A stretch of 64,000 bases of DNA from Mesostigma viride (lineage: Eukaryota > Streptophyta > Mesostigmatophyceae > Mesostigmatales > Mesostigmataceae), in the NCBI GenBank assembly GCA_009746045.1, contig RPFO01000104.1, forward strand, positions 62,001 to 126,000. The letters run 5' to 3'. Positions within the stretch are counted from its first letter, which is position 1. Each line of letters begins with the position of its first letter. This document shows, in pieces, positions 22,040-31,520 of the stretch. The notes beneath the pieces are model-generated. The model was not told the DNA's origin, ran no database searches, and was given only the letters and a program-made list of their open reading frames with translations. Both the position numbers and the translations under genes were made by a program.

Positions 22040-23400
22040 TGAGTGGCAGACGGCCATCCGCGTCATGCTGTACAAGAAGGGCTCTGCTGCTGACCCCGGT
22101 AACTATCGGGCCGGGTGTCTGCCTCCAGAGCGCCGCGCTAAAGGTCTTCGATCATGCGCATGATGCTGCACAGGCTCCGCGCCGCGCTGGACCCACACCT
22201 GAGTGAGTCTCAGATGGGTTTCCGTCAATCGTGGTCGTAACACTGTCATGGCTGTATTTGTCGCGCGCCGCGCGGTTGATGGAGGAGGTGCGTCGCCTTT
22301 GCCCTGACGCTTTGCCGCTGGTCTTCATCTTTGTTGACTATATCAAGGCCTTTGACACGGTCCTCCATCTGGGAGGCTCTTTGGGCCATCCTAGCTCTGG
22401 ATCGGGTACCACCAGCGTTTATTGCTGCCATTCGTCGACTGTATGAGGGCTCACAGGCAGTTACTAGTGTGGACTGCGGATTCAAGGCACCACCCCACCA
22501 TCCCCCCTTCACCACGGGGTGTGGCAACTAGGTTGCCGTCCTGTTACTCCCCATATCTGTTCATTATTGTCGTGGATCACGTCATGCGCCGGGCACGTGC
22601 GCGCTTTACTGCTCTTAAGGGGTTTGAGCCCGGCTTGGACATCCTGGGTTAACGAGCGCGAGCACAGCGGCGGCACCTGGCACTGGCTACCGCCTGTCCG
22701 ACCTGATTTATGCGGATGACACCACCCTCATCGCGCGCCCCGAGCACATTCAGACCTGGCTGGACTGTCAGACTGGGCTTGGAGGCGAGGGCGGTGGGGT
22801 TGGAGATTAGTGTCAACATGTTGAGGCGATGTTGATTGCATGGGGCTTCCAGTCGCCCGCCGCTGCCGCGGCTGCTTGACGGGACGGAGGTCCCGTTCCG
22901 TGATCGCTAATTGAAACTGCTGGGGAGCATGCTCCCCGACACTGCCGACGATGTGGACATCCGCATCGGCCTGGCGTGGGCTAGGCTTCATTCGCTCAAC
23001 ACCTACTGGCGCTCCAAGGGCCTGGGCGAGCACCGCAAGCGCATGCTCTTCAAGGTCCTTGTCCTCACGGTGCTTACGTATGGCGCCTCGAGGCATGGAC
23101 AGTCACGGACACACTGGCCGCCAAGCTCGACGGCACGGTTTATAGGATGCTCTGACAGGTCCTGAATGTAGGGTTTTCCAAGCATAGGTCATTAGAGTCT
23201 TTGTATCAGGGTATGCCTCGCATTTCGGACGAGATTAGGCAGCGTAGGATAGCATTTGTTGGACATCTTGCTCGCACCAGTCAGGTAGATACCGCCCTTG
23301 GTCTGGCCGGCCCCCAGCGGCTTGGCCAACCAGGGCGGCACATCCTGACCTGGCCTCGGCCCCCAAGGACATTCCTAGAAAGCTGGGTAAACCTGCCATG
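22040..23400 (+). pseudogene. LINE ORF2 reverse transcriptase remnant
   Basis: RT blocks appear in several frames: MLYKKGSAADPGNYRAG, FIFVDYIKAFDTV, TTGC around motif B, SPYLFIIVVDHVMRRAR, IYADDTTLIARP, LKLLGSMLPDTADDVDIRI and MPRISDEIRQRRIAFVGHLA. At least six frame changes were counted by eye over 1.4 kb. Confidence 0.75.
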
Positions 23401-23764
23401 AACTACATCCAGATGTTGCTCAGTGGCCGATCTAGTGGTCCCAGCTAGCTCAGTTTGAACACCGCAATTATCACTCCCTCTCTCTTCTTTGGACTGCTAT
23501 GCAGAACTGTCAAGAAGCGGTGGCAGAAGATTGTTCAGGCTCACACGCCAGCCCCTGTGGGCAAGCCCCCCCCCCCCCAAGCGGAAGGGGCGTTTTTGCT
23601 GAGTACTTAGTTAGCGTAGGAGTAGTTACAGTAGGATTTTCTACTAAGACTAGATAGCTATTAGAGTTAGATTAGTTCGATTACGCGGCTTCGCCCTCCT
23701 CCACCCATCCAGCAAGGAATATGTGCCACATGATCTCCCAACGGAGTCATGTTATAATTTTTAA

Positions 23765-24260
23765 TGGGATGGAATGGATGATGTAAGCTATCTAGGTCCT
23801 AGTTACAGGGTTGTGCCACAGGGTTGTGCCGGGCACCACGGCCCGAATCGCTATGAATGCCATGCGCGGTCACACGCGGAGCCCCCACAGACTTGGGGTG
23901 GTTTCCTTCATCACTACTTGCTATCTATCCTTGCGTACCATCTGCCTCCATATTACAGACAAACCAGGAGGCTACCCGGGTGTGAGCCTGTCACGTCTAG
24001 ATAGTGTAGCACATGTACATGTCCATGCCGAGTCTATCACGAAAAGTCCACGGGTGGCGGCCCTGCCGCGCGCGGCCTGGGGCATGCCAGGTGAGGATAT
24101 AGCGCCCAGGCTGGGCGCGGGCTTGGTGCCAGCTATAGTCAATCTTGATGTGTCCACCTGATCTGTGCGGGCCAGGTGCCCGGCTAGGCCCAGGCGCCTG
24201 TGCCTTAATGAATGTGGGAAACAACGTTGTCTATATAGTATGGCGTTTGCCAACAATTAT
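23765..24260 (-). mobile_element. LINE 3'-end fragment, second copy of the 16.9-17.3 kb repeat
   Basis: Near-copy of 16915-17340, with a duplicated GTTGTGCC unit near 23811-23830. On the - strand it contains HRRLGLAGHLARTDQVDTS. It is 5' truncated. The end near 23765 is flanked by the inverted AACATGACTCCGTTGGG repeat. Confidence 0.75.
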
Positions 24261-24299
24261 AATCAATAAAGACTGTGCATGCGACGTCTACTTTAGCAG

Positions 24300-24974
24300 T
24301 TATACATCTAGGATATAGATTATAACATAGTACCGGCCGTACATCCACGGACGGGACTCTACGTATACTGTGTACTGACATCAGCCACGTACCCCCCATG
24401 CAGTACCCAAGGTACCGATGTACCTTATCAAGGAGACAACCAGCGCAGGCCAGAAATCGGGAGAATCCGGACCATGGTAGCTCGAGCCTGCCGTTATCTT
24501 GTCCGCGTGTTCGAGTCGTTCAGGATGATGAAGATGAATGGTGATGGAAATGTGTATCCTTGTGCATTGAAATTATGGCTGGCTTACGTGTAGAGCGACT
24601 AGATGACCTAGACGGTGGGGCCGGAAACAGCATGCTTGATCAGGGCGTGTGTTTCGAGCCTAACTGGCCGGGAGTGTCTAGTGGTGAGCACCATTGCTGC
24701 GATCGCTCTCCCACCATTTACGAGGAAATACCCGCAAATGGAAAACCACTGAAAAGGTAGCTAGTCAGTCATCACGTTAGCCATGCCATGATTCCAAACG
24801 TCCAAGAACTGCACACGGTGCAAAGGCAAAAAGCAAATATGTTGCAAAGGCAAATAGATATAGATTATAATATAGTACCGGCCGTACATCCACGGACGAG
24901 ACTCTACGTATCCTGTGTACTGACATCAGCCACGTACCCCCCATGCAGTACCCAAAGTACCAATGTACCTTAGT
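24300..24974 (+). repeat. Direct repeat pair of about 115 bp
   Basis: Positions about 24314-24427 and 24860-24972 share TAGTACCGGCCGTACATCCA, then CTCTACGTAT and ACTGACATCAGCCACGTACC, with a few mismatches. They may mark a 0.55-kb duplication or short terminal repeats of a small element. No ORF of interest lies between. Confidence 0.65.
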
Positions 24975-27330
24975 ATCTAGGGATACTCGACACGTGCTAG
25001 TATCCATCAACGATTATTTAAATAGTAACGGCATCTAAATAGGGCTCCAACGTGGTATTTATATATTCACATACCATGACGTACTGCTTTACAAGGCTTC
25101 AATGTTCTTATACGTTGTATTCACATCGCCTAGCTTCTTTGGACTTATTAATCTATAGCAGAGCATGGAAGTTAGTGCAGGCTGAGAGCTTGGGAAACTC
25201 AGTGCACGCAGACAATGCCAAATGGCCAGTGTGGAGACGACGAGACACCTTGGCATTAGGATAGAATGGCACATATACTGCTGGTCAGCCGTCAATTGCG
25301 GCTGACCAGACTTTGCGTAAGTTAAGCCTAACTTACTGATCCTGGACGGACTAGCCTATCAGTTACAACCTGATCTAGTCAGTCCTAACATGACAACTAC
25401 AGTCCCGGTACTGTGGTACCCGCTCATCACATACTGAGTATAGCCACGTGTCCATGCCACGACTGCTCTAGTCCAGCACCATCCCAGTACCCAATTGGGC
25501 GCCGGCGGTGCTGGCACGTGTCCACTTAGGCTACAGGCGGGAGACTTAGACTAACTCCCACTTTAAGTTTTCTTTGGATTTCAACAGAAACAGTGACACA
25601 TAGCCATCAAATGGACGCAGCCATTCCCAATGCCTTAGAAAAACTGTCAGATAACCTACTAGGACCCCAAGGTCACCTCACACATGTACAAGAGATGCAT
25701 TAAAAAGGCCCCATGTCTGAAGCATGGTGTCTTAACTGAGTGAGATGGGTGCTCAAGGCCCCAGCATGTCATGGTGTCCATGTTCCCAAGAAAAGTCCTT
25801 ATTTTAGGACCAGTTTGAATTAAAAAATATATGTGCAAAGATCAAATTTTGACCCTGGCATTTTTACCACTGACAGATAACACACTTTTTGAATTTTGGA
25901 CAAAAACCTGGGTTCAAATAATTACATTTAGTGCCTGAATGGACCCTGGCCCATGGCAGGCCTCAAACCGCGAATTTGGTCAAAATGAGAATTTAGGACC
26001 AATAGGACCAATTAGTGTCAACGCATGACCATGCTATCCACACGGTCCCTTGAGCATCTTACAAGCGCTAGGGGACCCTACGAGGCCTTGGGATGGCGGG
26101 GCAGCGTATAACAAGGCCATACCCTGCTGTGGCTGCCTCTATATATACGCGTGCTTAACGGTGTCACAGATGGTGCAGGTAATGCAATATACGGTTGCAT
26201 GGTTGCTGAGGTTGCCCGGCTTGAACATGGCCCACCCCTTGCGGTAAACTTTCTCTAAGCATATGCCAAACCTTCTTTGACATCACGGACATGCTGGCCA
26301 CCACCCAGCGATGAAAAAACATTGCATTTGCATTGCAACTAACACATGAATGCAGCCAAATCAAGTTACAGAGCAACGTTGTGCTAACATGCAACGCTTT
26401 GTGAGCGAATTCAGGGTGCATGTAACACGTAAACCATATTGTATATACTGTCTGAGAACACCCTGAACGACTGCAGGCCATAGGACCATGGTTTATAACT
26501 AACACATGAGTAAAACTGTTCTTACGCATGTGTGTTTTAGCTGCAGCGGACGACGAAGATAGAGACGTAAAAAATTGTATGACGTAAACCAACTATGTGT
26601 GACAGTTATGTGCACAGAGAGCGTCCCCTCTTTTTAGGCATAGCTTACTGACTCAAAACACCACGACAGCGTTGCCAGTTACACTCATGATCTAGGGCAC
26701 CCCGGCACGTACCTGCTACTTACGTCGCCTCATTCAGATGGTTGCAAAAAAGTCGCTGAAATCCGCAGCGAGGTCAGCTTTCCGAGAGCTGAGCGCACCA
26801 AAGCTGGCCAACCGGTTCAAAAATGATATAAACCACGCTTGTGCTGCGTTCTAGGTCCAAGAAATACCGAAAGTGAAGACCTACAAGGTGCGCTCGCTGC
26901 CCAGCCTGAACGTCCCTAAAACATGGTCGACAATGGAAATCGGGCAAGAATATCACGGCCCAGGCGCTCCCATGTCAAATACTCCGTTTATATACTCCAT
27001 ACTATAATCAAAATCGTCCACAAAAATTTCCTGGCTCGATTCGCACCACCATTGCTAATACACTAACATGTTTGTGCCAAAATCGACCCTCCGCGAGCAG
27101 GCGATCTGCGACCCATTTGTGTTGTGCCGCTGTGCTACAGCGCTACACATAAAAACTTGCGCAGAAAATTTCACAGCCTTTAAGCATAACTAACGACCTT
27201 TCGTTTTTGCTACTGGGCGCCCGAAATGATAAACGCACGTGAAAACGCCGGCCACGATTGTCAGGTCGCCATATCCACCTCAGATCATTCCCGCACCCAC
27301 TTTTTCGCTCCAAAATCGGTTATATTTTTG
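24975..27330. other. Noncoding stretch inside the copia-like cluster
   Basis: Apart from the 385-bp repeat at 25169-25553, no coding region was recognised. The stretch from 25554 to 27330 is AT-richer, with scattered TTAGGACC-like words. Confidence 0.45.
25169..25553 (-). repeat. 385-bp repeat, left copy (candidate 3' LTR)
   Basis: Same length as the copy at 36713-37097 and nearly identical. It contains hairpins: GGTCAGCCG/CGGCTGACC, TAAGTTA/TAACTTA and GGTACTGTGGTACC-like. The polypurine AAAGTGGGAG lies at its inner edge on the - strand. Confidence 0.8.
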
Positions 27331-27335
27331 GTCGA

Positions 27336-27475
27336 GGTACCTACTTTCCCGCCATTATACCCGGTACCCGGGTACGGAATCCGGGTACCATGTGCCGGTA
27401 CCACGGGTCGGGTACATCATGCCGGGTACGGTCCACATGGGGTACGGTCCATATAGTGACCCCCCCCCCGGTACC
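27336..27475. repeat. GGTACC / CGGGTAC motif cluster
   Basis: About ten GTAC-centred words (CCGGTACCCGGGTACG and relatives) lie within 140 bp, many palindromic. A smaller cluster of similar words lies at 49950-50016, just left of the first TTAA element. Function unknown. Confidence 0.6.
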
Positions 27476-27491
27476 TCGGTTATAGTAAATT

Positions 27492-27528
27492 GGTCCTTAA
27501 TTTAGGACTTTGTCCTAAATTAAGGACC
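27492..27528. repeat. Perfect 17-bp inverted repeat, 3-nt loop
   Basis: GGTCCTTAATTTAGGAC, TTT, then its exact reverse complement. It would form a strong hairpin in DNA or RNA. Confidence 0.9.
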
Positions 27529-27574
27529 GTGGGAGGCTTAACAATGGTCATCCAAACAGGTGTCTCACAAAATT

Positions 27575-28272
27575 TTATTCAATAAATAACACATTCATCA
27601 TGTCCCAACTTTCTAGACCCGGTCTGAAAGGCTGCAGTGGCAGCTGGGTAGTTTTCTGACAGTGAGAACGGCACTGGGCCAGTGCCGTTCTCACTGTCAG
27701 AAAACTACCCAGCTGCCACTGCAGCCTTTCAGCTGCAGTATTAGGCAGGGGGTCATGGGCTAACATGTACAATGTGCCAGTCACTTCAGACTGTAACCAG
27801 GGTTCATCAACCCATACAAGACCTGGTACTGTGGTCCTGCTGCTTGTGGCACCTTCGTCAGTGCATCTGCAGCATTGTCTTTGTCCCTGACGTGGGCCGG
27901 CTTTAGACTCCAGGTACTTGCATTCCTGTTTCAGCACAATCCAATCCAGGTCCGAGTGAACAGCCAAAGGATTGGCAAGGAAAGAGATGATAGATTGAGA
28001 GTCAGTCAGCAAATGTGCTTTCACTCCTGCAGAGCTACCAGCCTGGTGTTGAAGCCAGACCAGCAAGTGATTGAGATATACCTTGCATGCAAGACAGAAG
28101 ATACCACAGCCCTGCATTCAGCAACATTCACGCTACTCACAGCTTTCCTCTTGTGCAATCTACTGAACCAGGAGACTAGTGACTTCTTCCCACCTTGGTT
28201 ATGCAGGAAAAACAATCCAGCCTCTCTGGCTTGAACCTTGGTAACTACCCTGGACTCCATTGAACTATCCAT
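27575..28272 (-). pseudogene. Copia-like RNase H domain
   Basis: On the - strand: LFFLHNQGGKKSLVSWFSR, SSVNVAECRAVVSSV (the E of RNase H), HLLTDSQSIISFLANPLAVH (the D) and DWIVLKQECKYLESK. This order is typical of the RNase H module ending Ty1/copia pol proteins. The domain is split over two frames near 28120, and its 3' end runs into a 109-bp palindrome. RNase H removes the RNA strand during reverse transcription. Confidence 0.7.
27624..27732. repeat. Perfect 109-bp palindrome
   Basis: Left arm 27624-27677 begins CTGAAAGGCTGCAGTGGCAG. The right arm 27679-27732 is its exact reverse complement, with a single central G. The right arm is the normal end of the RNase H frame; the left arm is its inverted copy. 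It may be a real snap-back duplication or a cloning/assembly artefact. Confidence 0.95.
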
Positions 28273-29110
28273 GCATCATGCACGTGATGTGAATGGGAGT
28301 AAACAGATCCAGTGATCGAGTGAAGCATCAAAGGGGGACCATCATGCAACAACTGCTTGATTGCCCGTGCTCCTACCTCCTGTAGTACCTCATCATCTAC
28401 CCTGCTCACAAAAGCCAGGTGGGGTGCACATGTAGCACATAGCCAACCAAGCTTGCCTCTAATGGTAGGGCACATGTCAGGGGTGATGTGAACAGGCAGG
28501 ACATCCAGACAAGACTTAATGTATTCAGCAGAGGCCTGCATGGAACAAACCCAGCTGCCCTGCTGCTGCAGCAACTCAAGCATCATGCCACAGAACTTGA
28601 CTGGCTCCTTGCCCAGCTCTAGCTGCTTGCCAATCTCAAAACTGGCAGACACCTGAGCTATGAAAGCATCCACTGCAGCTCTAGGACCTGAGATTAACTG
28701 ATCATCCCCATGCCAGACAAACATCATCATTCCATCAGGGTGTGGGATGACAAACAAGCAAGGGTCAATGTCATCATAGGTGGCCCCTAGCTTCATGAAT
28801 ACCTCCTGTGCAGACAGCCTAAAAATTTTTGGAGCTGACTGCAACCCTTCAACCCCCAGGTTTGGCCTCAACAAGGGTTGAACAATATCCCTGTGCCACA
28901 CCTTAGGAGTATTCACCACGTATACCTGACCTCTCCAGACCTGCTGTGCTATGGCAGGGTCCCCCTTCAGAAAGGCTCTTTTGATATCTGTGGCTTTACA
29001 CACATAATCCTTCCCTGTATTAAGCTGATGCAAAAACAAGGAAAGCAACACCTTGAGAGACGTTTGCTGAATACCAGGAGTATAAAGCTCAGCCTCCAGA
29101 TGTCAGCTCT
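28245..29110 (-). CDS. Copia-like reverse transcriptase
   Basis: Open for 268 residues from 29051, with the preceding AELYTPGIQQTSLKVLL in frame from about 29095. Motifs: CKATDIKRAFLKGD (motif A Asp), LQSAPKIFRLSAQEVFMKLG (the LKQAPR-W-like block), DPCLFVIPHPDG and MMMFVWHGDDQLISG, where HGDD replaces the usual YVDD. Then comes KLGWLCATCAPHLAFVSRVD. It is a Ty1/copia-type RT by order and motifs. The replacement of YVDD by HGDD may affect activity. Upstream thumb and N-terminal parts lie at 29089-29448 in another frame. Confidence 0.8.
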
Positions 29111-29448
29111 GTAGAGCCCCTGAACTCAGTGACACATGGCCTAGCATGGAAAATGGGTGGTCCCCCATCAGCCTGAGGTTTATGCTTGCACACAAACTTT
29201 AACCTTAGCTTCTTGGCTCCAGCTGGCATAGCATCAAGAGGAGTCACAGGTGGTTTGTGTGTGGGACTACGTGCATCTGGAACAACCCACTCCTCCCTGG
29301 CTTTGGTAAAAGCCTCCAGCCACCCAATCTGCGTCTGGCAGTCCCGTACAATATCATCATAGGACAGGGGAGACATGGATGCAACATCCCATCTACCAAG
29401 CCCAAATGCAGAAGGGTGTAGCTTTTGAGAGTGTATGAGGTCCTCCAC
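29089..29448 (-). pseudogene. N-terminal segment of copia-like RT
   Basis: Contains YDDIVRDCQTQIGWLEAFTK, EEWVVPDARSP, GAKKLRLKFVCKHKPQADGG and FHARP, the E-W...P-G-K-L...K-K-DG...KAR block at the start of copia RT domains. It runs straight from the protease frame upstream and shifts frame into the RT core near 29110. Confidence 0.65.
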
Positions 29449-29918
29449 ACACGGTTCCTGACCTGGGAGGTATTGGGCTTAACTGCATGGATGGCAGCAT
29501 CCAACCCAGTGCTAATCTGGCTCAAAGGGATTTTAAAATGATCTAGAGGTACCTGTCCTACCCCTGCCACACTCAACCTCCCAGCTGAGATGACAACACC
29601 AGGGTAAGATACAAAAGGTTCCCCTAACAGGGCATTCCCTGAGTAACCCTCAACCACCTGAAATGGAGTGGGCATACCCAAGATTTGAATGCTCACCTGA
29701 CCTTTGACCTGCATTTTTGTTTTGCCTGAAAAATCTGACACTCTAGCCCATGGTGAGGCCTTCATTTTCAGACCAGATACAGCTGCTGCACTGATGATAC
29801 TCACCTGTGCTTGGGTGTCTACAGCCAAAATACTAGGATCTTGACCTGCATCCCCTACAGCATTGACCTGTGCTGTACCTGTTGCCACAACTGCTTTAGT
29901 GTTGTGTGCCTTGTGCAA
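29449..29918 (-). CDS. Retropepsin-like protease, frame running into RT
   Basis: Residues about 25-115 show an aspartic protease: ILAVDTQAQVSIISAAAV (active-site Asp-Thr-Gln-Ala instead of the common DTGA or DSGA), GLKMKAS, VKGQVSIQILGMP and GNALLGEPFV (the LLG flap-end motif). Such proteases cut the Gag-Pol polyprotein. It lies after integrase and before RT, an unusual order for copia elements. Confidence 0.65.
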
Positions 29919-29924
29919 GGCCTA

Positions 29925-29975
29925 GGCTTCTTAATTAAGCTAGGATTCTTAATTAAGCTTAATTAAGAATCTCAG
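29925..29975. repeat. TTAATTAAG repeats at the integrase-protease junction
   Basis: Three TTAATTAAG(C) words within 50 bp directly follow the integrase stop (29959-29961 on the - strand). Similar words flank other elements here, so this may be an insertion or recombination scar. Confidence 0.6.
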
Positions 29976-31011
29976 CAAATGACTTCCTGGGAACGACAGG
30001 ATCTGCTCTCTCTTGTGACTCCTCCAGGTGTGAGGGAGGGGCTACCTGCTGCTCACCCTGTGCACCTTCCTCCTGCCCAGGTGGACTATTGGGTTGTAGT
30101 GGGGCTGCACTACTGAGGAATACAGGAGCTTCTACTGTGGTACTAGTGCTTGCATCAATGACGTCCCTAGCCAATTCATTGGGTGAGATCAATCCACCAG
30201 ACTCCTGCTCTGAATCCATGTCCAAGAATTCTACCCCTGACACGTCTGCCAGTGGTGGGTAATAAAGCTTGAGTCTATGCTTGCTGACCACACGCTCTCT
30301 GTCATGTTGTATAGTGACTGCAGTCCCTTCTTCATGAATTTTAGTGACTACAGCTGGACCGTGCCATCTGGCAGAGTGTGCTCTTCCTCTGTCACCCTCT
30401 CTGAAAAACAACACATGGTCCCCCACTTCAAACACAGGCCTGGCATTATTTTTGTCTTTCTTTGCCAGCAACTTGGCTAAGTGCTGCCTTTGTGTGTTGT
30501 AGTGAGTGTGTACCTCTGAAGCATAGCTGCCTGACTGAAGGCCAGTTGGGGTGATTTCCCCAAAAGGTGAGGACATTATTGGTTTGGCGTTTAGCTGGGT
30601 AGTCACCCCTGCTGCCCAAGATGCCCTGTCAGCATAGCTACCAGAGTCAGCCAACCTGGATGGCATTTTTCTTATCACATCCCTGATGGCTCTCATGGTA
30701 CGTTCTACCAACCCCTGACGTTCATGATCTTGAGCCCCAGACACTTCTATCTTGGGCAGGTCATTCCTGTCCTGGATGCAGAGAAACTGCTGATCCAGCA
30801 TTACTTTTTCAATGGGGTGAAAACGTGCCAAGGCTATCTGTAAAGCTCTGTGCAGCTGCTCTTTATCCATCCCAGGCAGAGGCTCCACTACCACAAACCT
30901 TGACCAGGCATCCTTTATGACTAGGTAGTATACCGTGTCCTTCACCACGTGTATAACATCCCCAACCATGCGTTTGCCTCTATAGCCAGTGGTGGTGTGG
31001 CCACATGCCAT
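29959..31011 (-). CDS. Retroelement integrase core and C-terminal domain
   Basis: 350 residues. The core carries GDVIHVVKD (candidate first Asp, 18), LVIKDAWSRF, KVMLDQQFLC (Asp 73) and HERQGLVERTMRAIRD (Glu 103), a D-D-E set. The C-terminal part has GDHVLFFREGDRG and ARWHGPAVVTKIHEEG, which looks like a GPY/F module of gypsy-type integrases rather than a copia GKGY-type tail. The zinc-binding head is in the upstream frame (30942-31517). Integrase inserts the cDNA into the genome. The stop is followed by TTAATTAAG repeats. Confidence 0.75.
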   Translation of the reverse strand: MACGHTTTGYRGKRMVGDVIHVVKDTVYYLVIKDAWSRFVVVEPLPGMDKEQLHRALQIALARFHPIEKVMLDQQFLCIQDRNDLPKIEVSGAQDHERQGLVERTMRAIRDVIRKMPSRLADSGSYADRASWAAGVTTQLNAKPIMSSPFGEITPTGLQSGSYASEVHTHYNTQRQHLAKLLAKKDKNNARPVFEVGDHVLFFREGDRGRAHSARWHGPAVVTKIHEEGTAVTIQHDRERVVSKHRLKLYYPPLADVSGVEFLDMDSEQESGGLISPNELARDVIDASTSTTVEAPVFLSSAAPLQPNSPPGQEEGAQGEQQVAPPSHLEESQERADPVVPRKSFAEILN

Positions 31012-31517
31012 TTTCTGGGCTTAGGAGCATATAGCTGACATTGCTCACAGTGCTTACGTACGTGCCTGCACATCTGTTCCAGATCATGGCCTTGTATTTT
31101 ATTGGCTAGCCTTTCAGCCACAGCCTCATGGCCCATAACCTTGTGCAGTTGCTCTGCTAGAGCACCATACGTGATTACCTTTTCTGCTGCTGCACTAAGG
31201 GAAGCTATGGTGGGGTCACGCATCATGTGTGACAGTGTCATGTCATATGCCACTTCCCAATCCACATCATCACACTCAGGCAACACTTGGCAGACAGAAG
31301 GTAACATGAAACCATTTGTGAAAAATGGTGAGGGTAGCTTACAGGAGTCTCCCTGGTCTGCCGCCCCGGCCCGCGCGGTTGTAGCGCCCTGGCGTGTTCT
31401 TGTTGTGCCTGGGAGCCGTGCAGCGCGCTCCTGCTGCAATGGGGTGACGTGTTTTCCAACATCCAGGACAAACATCCACGTCAGAACCATAGTCGGGTTT
31501 GCCCTTCCAGCAATCAT
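30942..31517 (-). CDS. Integrase zinc-binding head and upstream linker
   Basis: 191 residues ending AEQLHKVMGHEAVAERLANK, then HVRKHCEQCQLYAPKPRK: an H-x3-4-H and C-x2-C head as in retroviral and LTR-element integrases. It overlaps the core frame in another phase (30942-31011). The open frame begins just past the gag CCHC knuckle, which is read in yet another frame, so at least two frame changes occur between gag and integrase. Confidence 0.68.
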   Translation of the reverse strand: MIAGRANPTMVLTWMFVLDVGKHVTPLQQERAARLPGTTRTRQGATTARAGAADQGDSCKLPSPFFTNGFMLPSVCQVLPECDDVDWEVAYDMTLSHMMRDPTIASLSAAAEKVITYGALAEQLHKVMGHEAVAERLANKIQGHDLEQMCRHVRKHCEQCQLYAPKPRKWHVATPPLAIEANAWLGMLYTW

Positions 31518-31520
31518 CTT

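Larger units (their letters stand above)
19079..23650 (+). mobile_element. Decayed full-length LINE (ORF1, endonuclease, RT)
   Basis: Starts at a G-box palindrome next to TTAATTAA. ORF1 (about 19200-19900) has FADVTTKNLTAIVQQ, RNIVIKNFQVDGEHAKPNE and FSLDEDYTPAQLKARSAVW. ORF2 begins near 20310 with LATFNV. Its apurinic endonuclease shows ILGVQEHRRA (catalytic Glu), HFLVMLLNANATR and CSDHMLV. The RT shows MLYKKGSAADPGNYRAG, VFIFVDYIKAFDTVLH (motif A, near 22330) and LIYADDTTLIARP (motif C, near 22710). The C-terminus has MPRISDEIRQRRIAFVGHLA (near 23210). Many frameshifts and stops make it a dead copy. Such elements replicate by target-primed reverse transcription. Confidence 0.88.
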
